Shown one piece after another: positions 27,810 to 35,371 of a stretch of DNA of 64,000 nucleotides. How positions within the stretch are numbered: position 1 is the first letter of the stretch; each line of letters opens with the position of its first letter. The DNA is from Roseateles_B sp041906185. GTDB taxonomy: Bacteria; Pseudomonadota; Gammaproteobacteria; Burkholderiales; Burkholderiaceae_C. Made by a program: the position numbers and the translations under genes. The notes below the pieces were generated by a model. The model was not told the DNA's origin, did no database searches, and saw only the letters and a list, made by a program, of their open reading frames with translations. The DNA is taken from the NCBI GenBank assembly GCA_041906185.1, contig JAYRJQ010000004.1, positions 124,001-188,000 on the forward strand, in the 5' to 3' direction.

Positions 27810-30593
27810 ATGGATTGGCTTCGCAGGCCTGCGCTGTTTCCGGGTCGCTTGACGCCTGCGGGCGGGGGCGAGTCGTCGCTGTCCATGCTGGCCCTGGCCC
27901 GGCGGGCCTGGACCGAACGCCAGCAGGACGGCCATCAGGCCCTGCTGTGGGCCACGCAGGTGCTGGAGGCGCTGCCGGGGCTGGCGCTGGCCGGCGAGGA
28001 GCGCGTGCAGCTCCAGGGGCGCATGACGCTGGTCCTGGCCGAGGTCCATCTGCAGCATCTGCACCTGGACGAGGCCGAGCAGGCCGCGGCGCAGGCCCGC
28101 GCGCTGTTCGCCACCGTGGACGATGCCTGCGGCCTGGCCGATGTCTGCTGGCTGCACCACATGCTCGCGGCGGATCGCGGGGACACCCAGGCCCTGCGCC
28201 AGTCCCTGCAGGAGGCGCTGCTGCACGCCGAGCAGGCGGCGGAGCCGGAGCGGCAGCTGTACTTCCGCATCGTGCTGGCGCGCTCCGACATGCTCCAGGA
28301 CGCGGAGCAGGCCCGTCAGGCCTGGGCGGGGCGCCTGCCCGAATCGGCGGAGGGCCTTTCGCCGATGTGCGCGGCGGCGCTGGCGGACTACCTCGGTGTG
28401 CGCGAGGGGCTGTTGTCGCATTTCGCGGCCTCGGCGAGCTGGTTCGAGTTCGGCTTCGAGCAGGCGCTCGCGTCCGGTCAGCTGCGCCGCGCCATGGCCC
28501 TCGCCTCGAACCTGGGCTTCACCTTCACCGCGGCCTCCGACTACGCCCGCGCCATCGACTGGCTGCAACGCGGCCTGGCGCTGGCCCGCAAGGCCGGCTG
28601 GCCCGGCTCCATCGGCCTGTGCCTGGCCCAGACGGGCGAGGCGATGCGGCGGGTCGGGCAGGTGGCGGCCGCGCGGGAGCTGCTGCAGGAATGCCTCGAG
28701 ACGCTCGACAGCCATCCCGTCAGCCGCACGATCCTGCTGGCCCTGAGCTACCTCGGGCAGGTGGAGCTGGACTCCGACCATGCCCCGCAGGCCCTGGCGC
28801 TGTTCGAGACGCTCGTGGCGCGCGCGCTGCAGGTCGGCTCCACCGACCTGCGCCTCGATGGCGAGCTGGGGCGCGCCCGCAGCCTGCACCGCCTGCACCG
28901 GCTCGACGACGCCCGGGGCGTGGCGCAGGCGGCGCTCGGGCTGGCACAGCAGCTGCAGCAGCAGACGATGCGCGTGGAGCTGCTGTGGCTGCTGACGTCC
29001 ATCGCCCGCTCCGCCGGCGCGACCGCCGCCGTCGTGCTGGAAGGCCTGACCGAGGCGGTGGCGCTGGCCAGTGCCATCGAGGGGTACCGGGCGCCGCCCG
29101 GGCTGCTGGAGGAGGCCGCCGAGGCGCTGGCCGCCGCGGGGCGCCATGAGGAGGCCTATGCCCACGCCCGCCGCGCCGCCCTCGTGCGCCGCGACAGCCT
29201 CAGCGACGAGGCCGCCAAGCGTGCCGCGGCCCTGCACCTGCACCAGCAGATCGAGGCCATGTCCGCCGAGCGCGAACATCTGCGTCGCCTCGCCGAGGCC
29301 GAGTCGGCGCGCGCCCAGGTGCTGGAGGATGCGCACCAGGTGCTCACCCACCTGAGCCGCATCGGGCAGGAGATCACCGCAGAGCTCGTGTCGGAGCGCG
29401 TGTTCGAGGCCTTGGAGCGCCATGTGCACGCCATGCTGCCGGTCAGCTGCATGGCCATCTACCTGCTCGACGAGACGCGGACGCAGCTGGTCTGCGCCTT
29501 CGGGGTGGAGGAGGGGCAGGCCTTCGTCGACCCGCCGGTGCCGGTGGAGGAGGTCCACAGCTACTGCGCCCGCTGCGTCCGCGAGCGCCGCGGCTTCGTG
29601 CTGGGCATCGACGAGCGGCCGCACGAGGAGTCCCAGGTGCCGGGCACGAGCGAGATGCACAGCGTGATGTTCTCGCCCCTGATGATCAGCGAGCGCGTGG
29701 TCGGCGTCATGACGGTGCAGACGCCCAAGGTGGCGGCCTACGGGCATCGCGAGGAGCTGATCTTCGCCAGCCTCTGCGCCTACGCGGCCATCGCGCTGGA
29801 CAACGCGCGCGCCTACCTGCGCCTCTCGGAGCTGCAGCGCCATGTGATGGCCCAGGAGAAGCTCGCCGCGCTGGGCGCCATGGTGGCGGGCGTGGCGCAT
29901 GAGCTGAACACGCCCATCGGCAACAGCCTGCTCGTGGCGTCCGCGCTGCTGAGCGACGCCCGCGACTTCGAGGAACAGGTCCAGCGCGGTGCCCTGCGGC
30001 GCAGCGACTGGCAGCTGCATGCCGAACGCACGCGCGAGGGTCTCGAGGTGATCGAGCGCTGCATGGACACGGCCGCGGCCCTGGTACGCAGCTTCAAGCA
30101 GGTGGCGGTGGACCGCAGCGCCGAGCAGCGCCGGCCCTACGAGCTGCTGGAGCTGTGCCAGCAATGCCAGCAGAGCCTGGGCCTCATGCTGCGCCGCGCC
30201 GGCGTGCACCTGCAGCTCGCCGTGCCCCAGGGGCTGATGCTGCAGGGCTACCCCGGAGCGCTGAGCCAGGTGCTGGTGATCCTCATCAACAACGCCGTCA
30301 CCCATGCCTTCGAGGGACGCGAACAGGGCCGGCTGCAGCTGGAGGCCCAGCTCGCCGGGCCGGACCAGGTCCACCTGAGCCTGTCCGACGACGGCGTGGG
30401 CATGAGCGAGGCCGTGCTCAAGCGCGTCTTCGAGCCCTTCTTCACGACCAAGTTCGGCCAGGGCGGCAGCGGGCTCGGGCTCTCCATCTGCCTGAACATC
30501 GTGGAGACGCTCCTGGGCGGGCGCATCCGCGTCAGCAGCGAGCCCGGGCGGGGGAGCCGCTTCGTGCTGGAGCTGCCGCTCATGGCGCCTTGA
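27810..30593 (+). CDS. soluble TPR-GAF hybrid sensor histidine kinase
   Basis: A 927-residue cytoplasmic protein with no membrane segment. Residues about 1-455 are all-helical with degenerate TPR units (DYARAIDWLQRGLALARKAG, RVGQVAAARELLQECLETL and similar); a coiled coil (about 460-510) leads to a GAF domain (about 530-670: HAMLPVSCMAIYLLDE, FSPLMISERVVGVMTVQ). The kinase core has His697 in GVAHELNTPIGNSL, N-box ILINNAVTHAF, G1 SDDGVGMSE, F-box FEPFFTTKFGQ and G2 GSGLGLSI. No receiver domain and no adjacent response regulator, so it is an orphan. The design resembles guanylate-cyclase/kinase sensors that read metabolic state. It is convergent with the GGDEF-EAL gene. Confidence 0.88.
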   Translation: MDWLRRPALFPGRLTPAGGGESSLSMLALARRAWTERQQDGHQALLWATQVLEALPGLALAGEERVQLQGRMTLVLAEVHLQHLHLDEAEQAAAQARALFATVDDACGLADVCWLHHMLAADRGDTQALRQSLQEALLHAEQAAEPERQLYFRIVLARSDMLQDAEQARQAWAGRLPESAEGLSPMCAAALADYLGVREGLLSHFAASASWFEFGFEQALASGQLRRAMALASNLGFTFTAASDYARAIDWLQRGLALARKAGWPGSIGLCLAQTGEAMRRVGQVAAARELLQECLETLDSHPVSRTILLALSYLGQVELDSDHAPQALALFETLVARALQVGSTDLRLDGELGRARSLHRLHRLDDARGVAQAALGLAQQLQQQTMRVELLWLLTSIARSAGATAAVVLEGLTEAVALASAIEGYRAPPGLLEEAAEALAAAGRHEEAYAHARRAALVRRDSLSDEAAKRAAALHLHQQIEAMSAEREHLRRLAEAESARAQVLEDAHQVLTHLSRIGQEITAELVSERVFEALERHVHAMLPVSCMAIYLLDETRTQLVCAFGVEEGQAFVDPPVPVEEVHSYCARCVRERRGFVLGIDERPHEESQVPGTSEMHSVMFSPLMISERVVGVMTVQTPKVAAYGHREELIFASLCAYAAIALDNARAYLRLSELQRHVMAQEKLAALGAMVAGVAHELNTPIGNSLLVASALLSDARDFEEQVQRGALRRSDWQLHAERTREGLEVIERCMDTAAALVRSFKQVAVDRSAEQRRPYELLELCQQCQQSLGLMLRRAGVHLQLAVPQGLMLQGYPGALSQVLVILINNAVTHAFEGREQGRLQLEAQLAGPDQVHLSLSDDGVGMSEAVLKRVFEPFFTTKFGQGGSGLGLSICLNIVETLLGGRIRVSSEPGRGSRFVLELPLMAP

Positions 30594-30622
30594 TGCGGCC
30601 CTGATCGGGCCCGGGCGCGGGG

Positions 30623-33049
30623 TCAGCCGAGCCCGGCCAGCAGCGTGTCCGGCGGATCCTCGGCGTCGAGCGACGGGGGCGACCACTGCGCCAGCCAGTC
30701 GTTGAACGCGGCCTCGGGCATGGGCCGGCTGATGTAGTAGCCCTGGCCCTCGTCGCAGCCCAGGCGCGCGAGGATCTGCCAGGCCTGCATCGTCTCCAGG
30801 CCCTCCGCCACGACGGACAGCCCGAGGTTGTGCGCCAGCTCGATGGTCGAGCGCACGATCTTGGCGTCGTCGAGGTCCCGCTCCATGGCCATCACGAAGC
30901 TCTTGTCGATCTTGAGCTCGTCCACCGGCAGCCGCTTGAGGTAGGCCAGCGAGGAGTAGCCCGTCCCGAAGTCGTCGATGCTCAGATTGAAGCCCATGGC
31001 CGAGAGTTGCTCCAGCGTGCCCAGCGCCCGCGCGGGGTCGTCCATGATGGCGCTCTCGGTGATCTCCAGGCACAGGGCGGACGGCGGCACGCCCTCGGCC
31101 TCGATGGCCGCGCGGATCTTCAGCGGCAGGTCCTGGTCCATGAGGTCGCGCGTGGAGAGGTTGACGCTGATGCGCAAGACCTGACCCCGCTCGCGGGCCA
31201 CGCGGCAGGCGCGGGCCGAGGCGGCGATCACCCAGGCGCTGAGCTGGCGGATGAAGCCCGTCTGTTCGGCGAAGGGGATGAACTGCATCGGCGGCACCAG
31301 GCCGCGCTGCGGATGCTCCCAGCGCACCAGGGCCTCGGCGCTCACGACCTGGCCGCTGCGCAGGTCCACCTTGGGCTGGAGGAAGAGCCGCAGCTGCCCG
31401 CCCTCGACGGCGCGGCGCAGCTCGCCCAGGAGGCTCAGGGACTCCTGGCTGCCGGCGTCGAGGCTGGCGCTGTAGAGCTGGCTGCCGCTCTGGCGACGCT
31501 TGGCGGCGTACATGGCCAGCTCTGCGCGGCTCATGAGGCCGCCGGCGTCCCGGGCCTGCCGCGGGTACAGCACGATGCCGATGCCGGCGCCCAGGTCGAC
31601 CGTCTGGTCCTCGATGTGCAGCGGCTGCTCGAAGTCCCGCTGGATGCGCTGCGCCATGGCCAGGGCGGCCGCCTCGTCGGCGCCGTCCAGCAGCAGCACG
31701 AACTCGTCGCCGCCCAGCCGGGCCAGCAGGCTCTGCGAGCCGCGGCACAGCTCGGTGAGGCGCGCCCCGACGCCGCACAGCAGCTGGTCGCCCATGCGGT
31801 GGCCGAGCACGTCGTTGACGTGCCTGAAGCGGTCGAGGTCCAGCATCAGCACGGCGCAGGGGGCCTCGCTGGCCTGCACCCGCTCCTGCAGGCGCTGGCT
31901 GAACTGCTCGCGATTGGGCAGCCCGGTCAGCGGGTCCCAGTAGGCGAGGCGGTGCACCTGCTCCTCGCGCTCGCGGATGCCCAGGCGCATGGCCTCGAAG
32001 CTGCGGGCGAGCTCGGCCACCTCGCCGAGGTCGGAGCCGGAGGCGACCGGCGTGTCGTAGTCGCCTGCTCCGAGGCGCTGGGCCGAGGTCGTCAGTGCGG
32101 CGATGGGCCGGCTGATGCGCCGCGCCGTGAACACGCTGCCCATCGCGAAGGCAGCGATGCCGGCCGCCGTCAGCGCCAGCAGGGACCACTGCAGCTGGCG
32201 GTAGGGCGCGACCTCCTCGTCGAAGGAGGCCCACATCACGGCGCCGATCTCGCGGCGGCCCGCCAGCTCCTGCGGCAGGGGCAGCAGGCGCACACGCCAG
32301 TGCTGGCCGCCCCACTCGCGCCGCAGCGACTGGCCGGGCGCCAGGTCGGACATCGCGGTCATGAAGGCCGGGCCCCGCTCGCCCTCTTCCGCGATGGACA
32401 CGCTGTCCTGCCAGCGGCCGCGCTCGCCGATGACGAACATGGCGTCCACGTTGATCAGGCGCTTGAGGTCCAGCAGCGGCACCTCGTCGAGCCGGAAGCC
32501 CATCAGCACGTGGCCGATGGTCATGGGCGCGCGCACGGGGACCGTCACCACCTGCATGATCTCGCGGTCCAGCAGCACCAGGGTGGGCTGCTCGGGGTCG
32601 ACCTGTTTGCGCTTGAGCAGCGGGAGGTAGAGCTCGGCGTGCTCACGCGTGGCGGCCACGAGCTGGCCGCTGACGTTGGCGTAGGCCACCAGCGCGGCGT
32701 TGACGCGCTCGCCGTTGTTGCTGAGGGCGGATCGCAAGGTCTCGACGTCTTCCTGGCCGTCGGGCGTCTGGCCCGCGGTGACGGCGTCGCGGAAGCCGTA
32801 GTCGGCGGCCAGCAGCTCGGCGGCGGCCTGCTCGCGCGCGGCCTGCTGCACCAGCAGCCGCTGCAGCATGCGGCCCGCGGTGGCCAGCTTGGCGTCGATG
32901 GCGGCTTCGGCGTTGGCCTCGATGCTGTGGCCGATGAAGCCGTAGCTCGCGAGCTGCACGAGCAGCAGCAGGCCGAGGAACAGCGCCACGATGCGCCCCT
33001 CGATGCGGCGCGGGTTGAGGAAGGCGGGCAGCGGCATCGAAGCCTTCAC
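30623..33049 (-). CDS. membrane GGDEF-EAL protein (c-di-GMP turnover)
   Basis: An 808-residue sensor enzyme: TM1 about 20-42, a periplasmic sensor of about 240 residues, TM2 about 288-308, HAMP (RRISRPIAALTTSAQRLG), GGDEF about 370-530 with an intact GGDEF at residues 446-450, and EAL about 545-790 with EAL at 572-574 (EALVRWEHP). Phosphodiesterase residues look complete (SVNLSTRDL, CLEITES, IDDFGTGYSS, LKIDKSF, VAEGLET), so it may both make and cleave c-di-GMP; no RxxD inhibitory site stands before GGDEF. It follows the cupredoxin-like gene by seven bases, which suggests that periplasmic protein supplies or modulates its signal. Confidence 0.93.
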   Translation of the reverse strand: MKASMPLPAFLNPRRIEGRIVALFLGLLLLVQLASYGFIGHSIEANAEAAIDAKLATAGRMLQRLLVQQAAREQAAAELLAADYGFRDAVTAGQTPDGQEDVETLRSALSNNGERVNAALVAYANVSGQLVAATREHAELYLPLLKRKQVDPEQPTLVLLDREIMQVVTVPVRAPMTIGHVLMGFRLDEVPLLDLKRLINVDAMFVIGERGRWQDSVSIAEEGERGPAFMTAMSDLAPGQSLRREWGGQHWRVRLLPLPQELAGRREIGAVMWASFDEEVAPYRQLQWSLLALTAAGIAAFAMGSVFTARRISRPIAALTTSAQRLGAGDYDTPVASGSDLGEVAELARSFEAMRLGIREREEQVHRLAYWDPLTGLPNREQFSQRLQERVQASEAPCAVLMLDLDRFRHVNDVLGHRMGDQLLCGVGARLTELCRGSQSLLARLGGDEFVLLLDGADEAAALAMAQRIQRDFEQPLHIEDQTVDLGAGIGIVLYPRQARDAGGLMSRAELAMYAAKRRQSGSQLYSASLDAGSQESLSLLGELRRAVEGGQLRLFLQPKVDLRSGQVVSAEALVRWEHPQRGLVPPMQFIPFAEQTGFIRQLSAWVIAASARACRVARERGQVLRISVNLSTRDLMDQDLPLKIRAAIEAEGVPPSALCLEITESAIMDDPARALGTLEQLSAMGFNLSIDDFGTGYSSLAYLKRLPVDELKIDKSFVMAMERDLDDAKIVRSTIELAHNLGLSVVAEGLETMQAWQILARLGCDEGQGYYISRPMPEAAFNDWLAQWSPPSLDAEDPPDTLLAGLG

Positions 33050-33056
33050 GGCGGCG

Positions 33057-33677
33057 TCACTGCGGAGCCAGCACGAGGCTGGTCTGGCCGCCGGCCTGGC
33101 CGGCCGCCACGCTGAGCTTCTGCTCCACGAGCTGCGGCTGCAGGCGCGACGGATGCCACAGCTTCAGGAGGTGCTCGCCCGGCGGCACGTCCAGTGTGAG
33201 GAGCCCCTGCTCATCGGTCTTGCCGAACACGGGGGTGTCGACCACCACGACGAAGGCGCTCATGCGGTCGTGGATGTTGCAGCCCAGCGGGGCGACGCCG
33301 GGCTTGTCGAACACGATGGGCTCGGCGGGCGTCCCGGCGTAGAGCTTGATGTCGAAGCGCTTGGCCGGCGAGAAGGAATAGACGTGGTGGCGGACGGTGT
33401 CCTGGTTGGGAAAGGACACGGCCGTGCCCGTCTGCACGACCAGCACATTCGGAATGAAGCGGCGGTCCCGCTGGGCGATCTCGGCGCGGGCACTGGTGGT
33501 GCGGGTCGGGCCCTTGATCTCGACCGCGACGACCGCATCGGCCAGCGGCTGCCCCTCGGGACTGCGGACCTGGAACTGCCAGCTCGCGGCGGCGGCGAGG
33601 CCGGGCAGCGCGCACAGCAGCAGGCTGCCCAGGCACAGCGGGGCCAGGGGTCGGGCTCGGGGGAACTGGGGCAGCAT
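33057..33677 (-). CDS. periplasmic cupredoxin-like protein (methylamine-utilization type)
   Basis: A 206-residue exported protein: signal peptide ends LPGLAAAA, then a beta-rich N-domain (VRSPEGQPLADAVVAVEI) and a cupredoxin-like fold with SFPNQDTVRHHVYSF, GVAPLGCNIHDRMSAFVVV and a C-terminal carboxypeptidase-regulatory-like strand set (LDVPPGEHLLKLWHP). His in RHHVYS and Cys/His/Met in GCNIHDRM could form a type-1-like copper site. In databases such proteins are often called methylamine utilization proteins, but no methylamine genes are here. Its tight pairing with a GGDEF-EAL gene is the real clue: a periplasmic copper or redox input to c-di-GMP signalling is inferred. Confidence 0.8.
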   Translation of the reverse strand: MLPQFPRARPLAPLCLGSLLLCALPGLAAAASWQFQVRSPEGQPLADAVVAVEIKGPTRTTSARAEIAQRDRRFIPNVLVVQTGTAVSFPNQDTVRHHVYSFSPAKRFDIKLYAGTPAEPIVFDKPGVAPLGCNIHDRMSAFVVVVDTPVFGKTDEQGLLTLDVPPGEHLLKLWHPSRLQPQLVEQKLSVAAGQAGGQTSLVLAPQ

Positions 33678-33755
33678 GCCGGCGCCTTCCTGCGAGGAAA
33701 CACAGGGCAGACCATAACGCGAAATGCCGCGCTGCGGCAGGCCGGAAGGCCGGGC

Positions 33756-34850
33756 TCAGGCCTTCAGGACGAGGCTGGCGTGACGTCCGCCCGCTTGGCG
33801 CCCGGCTTGGCCCTGCGCCGTCTCCAGCAGCAGGAGGGCCAGCTTCTGCAGCGCGGCCCACGGATCCTGCGGCCAGTCCCGGTGACGCAGGCCCTTGACG
33901 ATGCCGTCGCAGACCTGGGCGGCATCCACCAGTGCCTGGAGCTGGCTGCCGTGCAGGCCCGGCACGATGCGCTCGAACAGCCGTTCCTTGGCGCCCCAGA
34001 CGCGCGACTCGCGCAGCGCCATCGGCAGGGGCTTGCCGGCCTCCACGGCATCGCGCACGCGCTTGAGCGCCCGCACGTCGTCAGCCAGCGCCCAGTGGAC
34101 GAGCACCGCGGCCTCGCCCTCGGCCTCCAGGCCCTCCAGCATGCGCAGCACGCGGGCCGTCTGGCCGGAGAGGATGGCCTCGCTCAGCTTGAAGACGTCG
34201 TAGCGGGCCACGTTCAGCACGGCAGCCTCGATCTGTTCCAGGCTCAGCGGCCCGGGCGGATGCAGCAGCGCGAGCTTCTGCAGCTCCTGGTGCGCGGCGA
34301 GCAGATTGCCCTCGACGCGGTCCGCGAAGAAGGTCAGCGCACGCTGGCCCTCCTCGCCTTCCACGACGGACTGACCCTGTGCGGCCAGGCGCTGGGCGAT
34401 CCACTGCGGCAGCGCACGCCGCTCCACGGGCTCGACCTTGATGCTCACGCCCTGCTGGTCGAGGGCGGTGAACCAGGCGCTCGAGAGCTGCGTCTTGTCC
34501 AGGCGGGGGAGGGTGACGAGCGTGAGCACGTCCTCCGGCAGCGCCGCGCAGTAGCGCTGCAGGGCCTCGGAGCCGTCCTTGCCGGGCTTGCCGGAGGGAA
34601 TGCGGATCTCGATGAACTGGCGCTCGGCGAAAAGGCTCAGGGCCTGCGCCGCGCCCAGCACCGGGCCCCAGTCGAAATAGGCGCCGCTGACGATGAAGAC
34701 CTTGCGCTCGCTGTAGCCCTGCGCGCGTGCCGCGGCGCGGATGGCGTCGGCGGCCTCCTGCGCCAGCAGCGGCTCGTCGCCGTGCACGGTGTAGAGCGGC
34801 TTGAGGCCCTTGGCGAGTTGCGCGGCCAGCGCGTCAGGACGGATCTGCAT
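33756..34850 (-). CDS. holA: DNA polymerase III subunit delta
   Basis: A 364-residue clamp-loader subunit that opens the beta clamp at the replication fork. The N-terminal domain I has LYTVHGDEPLLAQEAADAIR; VLTLVTLPRLDKTQ and FADRVEGNLLAAHQELQKLALL are characteristic of domains II, and the C-terminal helical domain III contains ALADDVRALKRVR and RVWGAKERLFERIV. It follows lptE by nine bases; leuS-lptE-holA is a widely kept order. Confidence 0.95.
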   Translation of the reverse strand: MQIRPDALAAQLAKGLKPLYTVHGDEPLLAQEAADAIRAAARAQGYSERKVFIVSGAYFDWGPVLGAAQALSLFAERQFIEIRIPSGKPGKDGSEALQRYCAALPEDVLTLVTLPRLDKTQLSSAWFTALDQQGVSIKVEPVERRALPQWIAQRLAAQGQSVVEGEEGQRALTFFADRVEGNLLAAHQELQKLALLHPPGPLSLEQIEAAVLNVARYDVFKLSEAILSGQTARVLRMLEGLEAEGEAAVLVHWALADDVRALKRVRDAVEAGKPLPMALRESRVWGAKERLFERIVPGLHGSQLQALVDAAQVCDGIVKGLRHRDWPQDPWAALQKLALLLLETAQGQAGRQAGGRHASLVLKA

Positions 34851-34859
34851 GCGGGGCGA

Positions 34860-35366
34860 TCAGCGCAGGCGCACGCTGGCCAGGCGGCGCATCACCTGGG
34901 CGGCGGCGTCGTATTGCATGGCGCGGTAGAGCTGCGCTTCCTCCTGCTCCTTGGCCAGGGCCTGGGATTCGAGGTAGCTCATCTCGCGGCTCATGCGCAG
35001 CTCGGTGATGGGCAGCAGCGGCTCGCCGCCGGGCGTGCGCACCAGGTAGTCGAGCTGCAGCTTGAGCTGCCACTCGCGCACCTGGCCGGCGCTCGTGGAC
35101 ACGACGACGGAGCGCTCGCGGCTGTCCCGCAGCGCCTCCAGCACCACCTGGGCCTTGGACGGGTCCTGCACCAGCTGCAGCGGCGACTGCCGCAGCTGCC
35201 GGCGCAGCTCCTCGGCCAGGGGGGATTCGGGCGCGAAGCCCGTCATCGCCAGGGACTGGAAGGCGAACTCCGGCTCGCGGCGCAGCTCGAAGCCGCAGGC
35301 CGCGAGACCCGAGAGCACGGGCAGCGCGAGCAGCCCGCGGCGCGACAGGCGCAAGGAGCGAGCCAT
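34860..35366 (-). CDS. lptE: LPS-assembly lipoprotein LptE
   Basis: A 168-residue outer-membrane lipoprotein that plugs the LptD barrel and guides LPS. The lipoprotein signal MARSLRLSRRGLLALPVLSG ends in a lipobox with Cys24 (GLAACGF); the mature part begins FELRREPEFAFQSLAM as usual and carries DYLVRTPGGEPLLPITELRMSRE. ATG 35366 is five bases after the leuS stop. Its partner LptD is encoded at 12.2 kb in this window. Confidence 0.93.
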   Translation of the reverse strand: MARSLRLSRRGLLALPVLSGLAACGFELRREPEFAFQSLAMTGFAPESPLAEELRRQLRQSPLQLVQDPSKAQVVLEALRDSRERSVVVSTSAGQVREWQLKLQLDYLVRTPGGEPLLPITELRMSREMSYLESQALAKEQEEAQLYRAMQYDAAAQVMRRLASVRLR

Positions 35367-35371
35367 GGCGC

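Noticed and set aside
31699..31740. RxxD inhibitory site before the GGDEF motif
   Set aside because: The residues before GGDEF (CRGSQSLLARL) do not contain R-x-x-D at the right distance.
27705..32315. A 1536-codon open frame on the minus strand
   Set aside because: Antisense to the TPR-GAF kinase and out of frame with the GGDEF-EAL gene, both well supported. No domain is recognisable in it.
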